The position numbers were made by a program, and so were the translations under genes. DNA of 64,000 nt from Streptomyces griseus. Its GTDB lineage: Bacteria; Actinomycetota; Actinomycetes; Streptomycetales; Streptomycetaceae. Positions 58,951-64,000 of the stretch are shown one piece after another. The stretch is from the NCBI RefSeq assembly GCF_900460065.1, contig NZ_UAVD01000036.1:96286-160285 (forward strand). The letters run 5' to 3'. The notes below the pieces were generated by a model. The model had not been told where the DNA came from and searched no databases. It saw only the letters and a list, made by a program, of their open reading frames with translations. Within the stretch, counting starts at the first letter, position 1; each line of letters begins with the position of its first letter.

Positions 58951-58969
58951 GCACCTGAAAGATCCCCGC

Positions 58970-59587
58970 ATGACTCCTCCGTCGCCCCTGCTGCGCCCGT
59001 ACCGCCCCGAGGACCGCGAGGCCCTCTTCGACATCTGCATACGCACGGGGCACGAGGGCGGGGACGCCCGCCACCTCTACCCGGACCCGGACCTGCTGCC
59101 GAACATCTTCGCCGCGCCCTACGCCGCTCTGGAGCCGGAGCTGGCGTTCGTCGTCGAGGACGGCGGGCGCGCGGTCGGCTACATCCTCGGCACGGCGGAC
59201 ACCGCGTCCTTCGTCGACCGCTACCGCGCCGAATGGCTTCCCGGCCTCGCCGAGCGCTACCCGGCCCCCGTACGCGAGCCCGCCTCCCCCGCCGAGCGGA
59301 TGACCGTCCTGATGCACGACCCGGAGCGCATGATCCTGCCGGAGCTGGCCGACCATCCGGCCCACCTGCACATCGACCTGCTGCCCACCCACCAGCGGGC
59401 GGGGCACGGGCGGCGGCTCATGGAGGACTTCCTCGCCGCCCTGGGCGAACAGGACGTCAAGGCCGTCCACTTGGGCATGCTCACCGCCAACACCCGGGCC
59501 CGCGCCTTCTACGACCGTGTCGGCTTCCACGAGATCGCCGTTCCGGACGCGGGACCCGTGACCTACCTGGGCCGCTCACTTCAGTAA
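58970..59587 (+). CDS. GNAT-family N-acetyltransferase
   Basis: 205 aa from MTPPSPLLRPYRPEDREALF. GNAT core: AFVVEDGGRAVGYILGTADT (motif C), HLHIDLLPTHQRAGHGRRLM (motif A, R-x-x-G-x-G/A), VHLGMLTANTRARAFYDRVGFHEI (motif B). In eukaryotes and actinomycetes similar proteins are predicted sugar/amino-sugar related acetyltransferases fused to NagZ-like enzymes. The box upstream suggests control by oligosaccharides. Its last 12 bp overlap the next convergent gene. Confidence 0.85.
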   Translation: MTPPSPLLRPYRPEDREALFDICIRTGHEGGDARHLYPDPDLLPNIFAAPYAALEPELAFVVEDGGRAVGYILGTADTASFVDRYRAEWLPGLAERYPAPVREPASPAERMTVLMHDPERMILPELADHPAHLHIDLLPTHQRAGHGRRLMEDFLAALGEQDVKAVHLGMLTANTRARAFYDRVGFHEIAVPDAGPVTYLGRSLQ

Positions 59588-59983
59588 TGCGTAGGCCGCG
59601 TTGACGAGGATCAGCGTGTGCACGAACCGCCCCGGACGGGTCGGCGGGTACCGCCACAGCAGCGGCCAGGTGTCACCCCCGAGCGCGGGTACGGGAACGT
59701 AGCCGATACGGCCTGTGGCCGCGTTGAACGTCGTCACCACACGCGGCCACGGCCGCCCGGCCGTCGAGCCCGCCGGCACGAGGAAGTACACCCCGCGCCG
59801 CCCGTTCGACTCGGTGACGACGGGACCCGGTTCACCGCCGACCAATTCCTCCATCAGGTCGGCCAGCCGCCGCCCGTCCTCGCCGTCCACGCGGACGGCG
59901 TCGAATTGCACGCCCGCCTTGCGGAGATGAAATCCGGACTCCGGAATCCAGTCCGCCGTCAGACCACCATTAATTGCGTTCAC
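59576..59983 (-). CDS. Hypothetical protein (135 aa)
   Basis: GTG start MNAINGGLTADWIPESGFHL. Contains VRVDGEDGRRLADLMEELVG, GRRGVYFLVPAGSTAGRPWP, VVTTFNAATGRIGYVPVPAL. This looks like a small mixed-fold protein similar to those encoded beside XRE/DUF397 genes in Streptomyces. A CACAAT hexamer lies 6 nt before the start (TCACAATCG, as in front of YqeY). Function unknown. Confidence 0.65.
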   Translation of the reverse strand: MNAINGGLTADWIPESGFHLRKAGVQFDAVRVDGEDGRRLADLMEELVGGEPGPVVTESNGRRGVYFLVPAGSTAGRPWPRVVTTFNAATGRIGYVPVPALGGDTWPLLWRYPPTRPGRFVHTLILVNAAYALLK

Positions 59984-60139
59984 GAGACGATTGTGACCCC
60001 GATCACCTGGCGTTCCCCTTACCTGCCGAGGTGCGTCGTACAGCCGTTGACCTGCTCGAACTTCTGTGAAGTGGGGTGGAATTCAACGACTTCACGTGGT
60101 GACCGGTTGAGTTCGGTTGAGTCGAAAAGAGATCGCGTA

Positions 60140-60739
60140 ATGGCGAGTGCTGAAAACAAGCAGACCGCGAGCCCGATGGCTCTCATGGTCGCGGAAGTCG
60201 CCCGCACCCTGCGTATCCAGCGGGGGTGGACACAGGAACAGCTCGGTCACGAGCTCGGCTACTCGGCAGCGGCCGTGAGCGCCATGGAGACGTGCGCGCA
60301 GCCCGCGAGCGACGCGATGCCGGTCGAGTGGGAACGGGTGCTCGGCAACGGGACCGCATCATCGACGAGTCCGTCCTGTATCGCGTCATCGGCGACGAGG
60401 AGATCATGCGCGAGCAACTCCTCCCTCTCGCGCAGCGCGCGGGCCGCCGTCATGTCACGCTGCTGGTGCTGCCCCTGGACTCCGGCACGTACGGGGAGTG
60501 TGCGGGAGACCGCGGCTCGATGAACCTGGTGGAGACCCCCGCACACGAGCATCTCGTCCATCTGGAGCCGACAGGACGAGAGCATGCTGATCAGCGACCC
60601 GGCAGAGGTGAGCACCGCGGGCGGCGAGGTCGCCACCTGCCCCCACGCCGTCCACGTCCGTGACTCCAAGGTGACCGACGGGCCTGACTTCTCCGTCGCG
60701 CCGGAAGCCTGGTCCGCCTTCCTCGGCCGGGCGGGCTGA
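60140..60739 (+). pseudogene. Decayed XRE/DUF5753 regulator fused to a DUF397 fragment
   Basis: Three frames in succession. Frame 1: MASAENKQTASPMALMVAEV, then WTQEQLGHELGYSAAAVSAM, an XRE helix-turn-helix. Frame 2 from ~60340: DESVLYRVIGDEEIMREQLL, VTLLVLPLDSGTYGECAGDR, MNLVETPAHEHLVHLE, the C-terminal half of DUF5753. Frame 3 from ~60583: MLISDPAEV, then GGEVATCPHAVHVRDSKVTD and PDFSVAPEAWSAFLGRAG, the end of a DUF397 protein. The usual ~120 residues between helix-turn-helix and DUF5753 C-terminus are absent. The pair is normally two coupled genes. Confidence 0.8.
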
Positions 60740-60827
60740 CAGCCGGCACCACCACTCCCCCGTGCTCTGTCTCCCGGCGTGCGTCGCCGTGCCGGGAGAC
60801 AGAGCGCTCACGGAAGGCGCGGCTCCG

Positions 60828-61214
60828 TCACGGGGCCAGCTTCACGGAGTTGATCGGCGTGAAGTCGTAGTCGTAGTACGTGCCGGCGGCCTGGTTGCCC
60901 CCGCAGCCGGTGCCGTTGGAGCCCGTGCACCGATACGCCTTGGCACCGCCGGTCTGGTTGTTGAACCAGCGCTTCATGCCGATCTGGTCGTAGATCCTGT
61001 GGGTCCCGTAGCTGTAGAACGCGTGGCTCGGGCGGTCGCCGTTCCAGCTCGCATCCGGGTAGAGACAGACGGCCCCGGACGGGCAGCCGTGGATCGTGGC
61101 CGCCGCCTCCACCGCGGTGGCGGTTCCACCCCATGTGAGTACGGCGCCGGTGGCAAGTGCCGTGGCGGCCACAGCAGTCCTGGTGATCGTGCTCCGAATC
61201 TGACGCATGCGCAT
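60828..61214 (-). CDS. Small secreted protein, peptidase-inhibitor family I36-like
   Basis: 128 aa from MRMRQIRSTI (an ATG two codons later is also possible). Signal peptide RTAVAATALATGAVLTWGGT ending before VEAAATIHG. Mature part with HGCPSGAVCLYPDASWNGDR, YGTHRIYDQIGMKRWFNNQT, AYRCTGSNGTGCGGNQAAGTY, the gamma-crystallin-like I36 pattern with two disulfides likely. Family members include SMI of metalloproteases. Inhibitory function not proven. Confidence 0.82.
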   Translation of the reverse strand: MRMRQIRSTITRTAVAATALATGAVLTWGGTATAVEAAATIHGCPSGAVCLYPDASWNGDRPSHAFYSYGTHRIYDQIGMKRWFNNQTGGAKAYRCTGSNGTGCGGNQAAGTYYDYDFTPINSVKLAP

Positions 61215-61348
61215 TTTCCCCCATCTGGTCGGTCTTGGGTCGTTCATAGCTCGTTGAGGAGCTTCTCCCACGATGATGAGGAGGCCCGTGAAGACGGGTC
61301 CAAGGGTTTTCATCGCAGGGAAAACGGATGCGTTCATTCGGGGGATCC

Positions 61349-62347
61349 ATGGAACTCCGTATCCATTTCACAGCAGACGACCTGACCCGCATCACGGTGG
61401 CTCCCCGCCCCGACCCCATGTGGGAGCTGGTCAACAGCCTGCATGTACTCCAGGCCCGGCAGACCGCCCCCGACCACGCCCCGTGGGTGGAGCATGTCCG
61501 GGGGCGGCTGGCCAGGAGCGACCTGAGGGAGCCGATCCGGCTGCTCACCACGCTGGTACCGGCCCGGGGGAAGTTCCCCGACTTTCTGACCCCGCCCACC
61601 CCGCCCCACAGGGGCGGAACAGAGGCGGCCCGTGACCTCATCCTGGCCACGCCGACGGATCGCGTGCGCGCCGAGCTTGCGGCGTGCTGCACGCGGCGGA
61701 CGCCGCCCGACCCGCTCCGGCGGCTCGCGGCAGGCGACCGCGCCGCCCGGCAGGAGCTCGACGCCGCCCTCGCCGTCTACTTCCGCGAACTCCTCGCTCC
61801 ACAGCGGCGGCTGATCGACGACGTGGTGCACAGCGACCGCGCGCACCACAGCCGGGACGTGCTGCGCGGGGGCGCCGAACGGCTGCTGAGCACGCTGTCG
61901 CCCCGCATCCGCTGGGAGCCGCCCACGCTGATCGCCGACTACCCGCGCGACGGCGACCTCCACCTGCGGGGTCGCGGCATCTCGCTGATCCCGTCCTTCT
62001 TCTGTACGCGGCGTCCCATCACCCTCATCGACCCCGACCTCCCGCCCGTTCTGGTCTACCCCGCGAGCCGTCGCTCCGAGAGGGCGGAAGCCTTCGACGC
62101 CCTGCCCGAACTGCTGGGCCGTACGAGGGCCATGGCCCTGTGCGCTCTCATCTGCGCGTGCTCGACGGGCGAACTGGCCGTAAGGATCGGCGTGTCGATC
62201 GCCAGCGCGAGCAAGCACGCGTCGGTGCTGCGCAAGGCGCGGCTCATCACCAGTACGCGCAGGGGGTGCGAAGTGGTGCACGCCCTGACGCCGCTCGGGC
62301 GTGAGGTGGCGCGGGGGCGCGGACCCGGGCCCTGGTGCGGTGAGTGA
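61349..62347 (+). CDS. ArsR-family winged-helix regulator (large form)
   Basis: 332 aa from MELRIHFTADDLTRITVAPR (an ATG seven codons earlier is possible). N-terminal ~240 residues: WELVNSLHVLQARQ, WEPPTLIADYPRDGDLHLRG, SFFCTRRPITLIDPDLPPVL. C-terminal winged helix RTRAMALCALICACSTGELA, VRIGVSIASASKHASVLRKA, LITSTRRGCEVVHALTPLGR. This two-domain form is common in Streptomyces (DUF5937-like plus ArsR). Ligand unknown. Confidence 0.85.
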   Translation: MELRIHFTADDLTRITVAPRPDPMWELVNSLHVLQARQTAPDHAPWVEHVRGRLARSDLREPIRLLTTLVPARGKFPDFLTPPTPPHRGGTEAARDLILATPTDRVRAELAACCTRRTPPDPLRRLAAGDRAARQELDAALAVYFRELLAPQRRLIDDVVHSDRAHHSRDVLRGGAERLLSTLSPRIRWEPPTLIADYPRDGDLHLRGRGISLIPSFFCTRRPITLIDPDLPPVLVYPASRRSERAEAFDALPELLGRTRAMALCALICACSTGELAVRIGVSIASASKHASVLRKARLITSTRRGCEVVHALTPLGREVARGRGPGPWCGE

Positions 62348-62465
62348 CGGCCCGCCGGTGGCGCGACCGGCACCCGGGGCCCGCGCCCCCGCTCCGGCCC
62401 GGCGAGCCCCGGTACCGCCGCGTGGACCACTCGGCGAGCGACACGGGCGGCCCCGGGGACAGCGC

Positions 62466-62521
62466 TCAGGCCGCCGCGGCCAGGTCGCGGGCGTCAGGCC
62501 GCCGCGGCCAGGTCGCGGGCC
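62466..62521. repeat. 28-bp tandem duplication at the PucR stop codon
   Basis: 62466-62493 and 62494-62521 are identical over nearly all 28 bp (TCAGGCCGCCGCGGCCAGGT + CGCGGGC). The unit covers the last nine codons and the stop, so a second stop lies 28 bp on. Confidence 0.75.
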
Positions 62522-63990
62522 CTCAGCGCAAGCCACAGGTCGTAGCGGGCGCTCGGGGGCCGGAGCAGGGAGCGCTGGAGGGCCGTTTCGAGGCGGGTCA
62601 GGCGTTTGCGGGCGCCGGGCACGCTGATGCCCAGCTCGGCGGCGGCCGGCCCCAGGCGGCCCTCGCAGCGCAGCCAGGTGCGCAGGGTCTCCTCGGCCCC
62701 GGAGACGGGCTCCAACTGCTGCTCGGCCCAGTGCAGTACGGCCGGGCAGCGCAGGATCTCGTCGAGTGCCCGCGCCGCCTCCCGCGGACCCGTTCCGGTG
62801 GGGGCGTACGGGGCGGGCTCGGGGGTGCACGCCGGAGCGGGGGTGGCCCGGACGCGCAACGCCAGGTCGAGGGCGGTCTGGTCGGCGAGCCGGTGCAGGT
62901 CGAGGCCGAGGAGTTCGCCGATGAGCCGCAGCCGGGCGGCCAGGGTGTTGCGGTGGACCTTGAGGTGGTCCGTCGCGTGCGACGAGAACGCGAGCCAGGA
63001 GCCTGCCGTGGCCACCAGCTCCTGCGCTCCGGGGTCCTGCGCGCGGCGGGGCACATGGGTCAGCAGCGGGGCCAGCAGGTCGTGCGCCCACTGCCGCCCG
63101 GCCGGTCCGACGACCAGCGCGGGATCCGGCGAGTTCCCGAACCGGGCGTGCCTGGAGCGCAGTTCGCGGGCGACGGCCAGGGCGTGGAAGGCCTGGCGGT
63201 AGCCGGTCGCGGTGTCGGCCAGCGGCACGGGTTCGCTGACGCCCACGACGCAGTCGCCGACCTGGGCGGCGACGGCCTCGTCGGCCGGGGCGGCCCCCTC
63301 CTCCGGCTCCGCCGCGGGCATCACCAGGATGAGGTGGCGGGCGTAGACGGGGCACCGCACGATCCAGGACCGGCCGCCGTCCGCGTCCACGCAGACCCGC
63401 GCCACCTCGTCGCGGCCGTCGGCCGGGCACTCCACGACGCACACCCGTACCGGGTCGGGCAGCCGGGGGCGCAGCGCACCGGCGACCTGCTGGGCGATGG
63501 AGAGCTGGCCCGTCATCAGCAGGTGCAGCACCGCCTCGCGGCCCCGGGACTCGGCGAGGTCGACGCGGCGGCGCTTGCGCTCCAGGGTCTCGGCCTGCCG
63601 GCACACGGACAGCGGCAGGACCACATCGGCCAGCAGCGTGGCGAGGCCGGCGGCCACCGGCCGGGGGGCGACGACGGCGAGCACGGGGGCGGCGCGGTCG
63701 TCGGCGCTGAGCGGGAACAGCAGGGCGGTGTGCGCGCCGGTGTCGAGGGAGTACGACCGGGCCGCCCGCTCCGTGAGTGCGCTCGCGCCCTCGGCGACGA
63801 GCCCCGCGATGTCGGGGACCACCGCCCGTGCCGTACGGGCCGCCGCGTGCAGCACGGTCCCGTCCGGGCCGACGAGCCCGGCCCAGCCGTCGGCCCGCCC
63901 GGCCAGCCAGCGCAGCAGCTCGGCGGTGCCGCCGGTGCGGGCCAGCCGGTGCATCAGCAGAAGGTCGTCCGCACGCTCCCGTGCTCGCAC
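62494..63990 (-). CDS. PucR-family helix-turn-helix regulator, start possibly outside window
   Basis: 498 codons. C-terminal PucR helix-turn-helix HLKVHRNTLAARLRLIGELL; middle GGDEF-like/CdaR region (VRVCVVECPADGRDEVARVC, VGDCVVGVSEPVPLADTATG, YRQAFHALAVARELR). A second helix-turn-helix LGPAAAELGISVPGARKRLT is near the end. GTG at 63990 is the first start, but the frame stays open to the edge and no ribosome-binding site can be judged, so the gene may extend to the right. Confidence 0.82.
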   Translation of the reverse strand: MRARERADDLLLMHRLARTGGTAELLRWLAGRADGWAGLVGPDGTVLHAAARTARAVVPDIAGLVAEGASALTERAARSYSLDTGAHTALLFPLSADDRAAPVLAVVAPRPVAAGLATLLADVVLPLSVCRQAETLERKRRRVDLAESRGREAVLHLLMTGQLSIAQQVAGALRPRLPDPVRVCVVECPADGRDEVARVCVDADGGRSWIVRCPVYARHLILVMPAAEPEEGAAPADEAVAAQVGDCVVGVSEPVPLADTATGYRQAFHALAVARELRSRHARFGNSPDPALVVGPAGRQWAHDLLAPLLTHVPRRAQDPGAQELVATAGSWLAFSSHATDHLKVHRNTLAARLRLIGELLGLDLHRLADQTALDLALRVRATPAPACTPEPAPYAPTGTGPREAARALDEILRCPAVLHWAEQQLEPVSGAEETLRTWLRCEGRLGPAAAELGISVPGARKRLTRLETALQRSLLRPPSARYDLWLALRARDLAAAA

Positions 63991-64000
63991 CCGTATCCCC

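Larger units (their letters stand above)
58668..58969. other. Divergent spacer between SMR and GNAT genes
   Basis: 302 bp. Holds two MarR-type sites (58717-58730, 58782-58795), the SMR promoter and the CebR-like box at 58939. No gene. Confidence 0.6.

Noticed and set aside
60226..60663. Intact new 145-aa gene
   Set aside because: It is the middle frame of a decayed XRE/DUF5753 gene and starts inside the helix-turn-helix frame.

Overview
The window is about 72% GC with strong GC3 bias, and its gene order and gene types are those of a Streptomyces chromosome core. The left arm (NUDIX, nth, crp, MBL hydrolase, NUDIX, RidA, two ArsA-like ATPases, wblA, class A PBP, YqeY, metallophosphoesterase) and the middle (SigE-type sigma, asd, ask, DUF5063, recR, YbaB) match the conserved order I know from S. 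coelicolor. No rRNA or CRISPR array is present. There is one tRNA, tRNA-Pro(CGG).

Layout. 1-14180: housekeeping and developmental core, including the regulators Crp and WblA. 14182-26248: a complete pSAM2-like actinomycete integrative and conjugative element (AICE) inserted in the 3' end of tRNA-Pro, bounded by a perfect 47-bp direct repeat (14214-14260 and 26202-26248). It carries int, xis, repSA, a small C5-methyltransferase-like gene, spread genes, a TraB/FtsK translocase, a SCO3933-family gene, a GntR/KorSA repressor with three palindromic operators, a GNAT gene, a large nested inverted repeat, and a lower-GC restriction-modification pair resembling SacI. Its repSA is frameshifted by one extra copy of an 11-bp repeat, so the replication initiator is off in this sequence. 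26300-31640: an accessory stretch with three unrecognised genes (112, 226 and 788 aa), ending in a broken tyrosine recombinase joined to a LacI-type fragment.

32112-48500: core again: secreted SGNH esterase, SnoaL-like protein, methyltransferase, S9 peptidase, SURF1-like protein, a sigma factor with a membrane partner, the aspartate-pathway operon ask-asd, an NmrA-like reductase, recR and ybaB, and a SLATT protein. 48537-64000: regulators and transporters: FadR-type GntR, class III aminotransferase, DJ-1/MarR operon, Ser/Thr kinase, MFS/TetR pair, MarR with an SMR transporter pair, GNAT behind a CebR-like box, a decayed XRE/DUF5753/DUF397 locus, a small secreted I36-like protein, an ArsR-type regulator and a PucR-type regulator that may run off the right end.

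Three themes run through the window. Several genes have a TANNNT hexamer 6-7 nt before the start codon, the pattern of leaderless mRNAs. Many intergenic gaps hold short tandem repeats with exact periods (21, 22, 26 and 30 bp). Several divergent or autoregulated pairs have clear palindromic operators (KorSA, TetR, the MarR of the DJ-1 operon, and the MarR next to the SMR pair).
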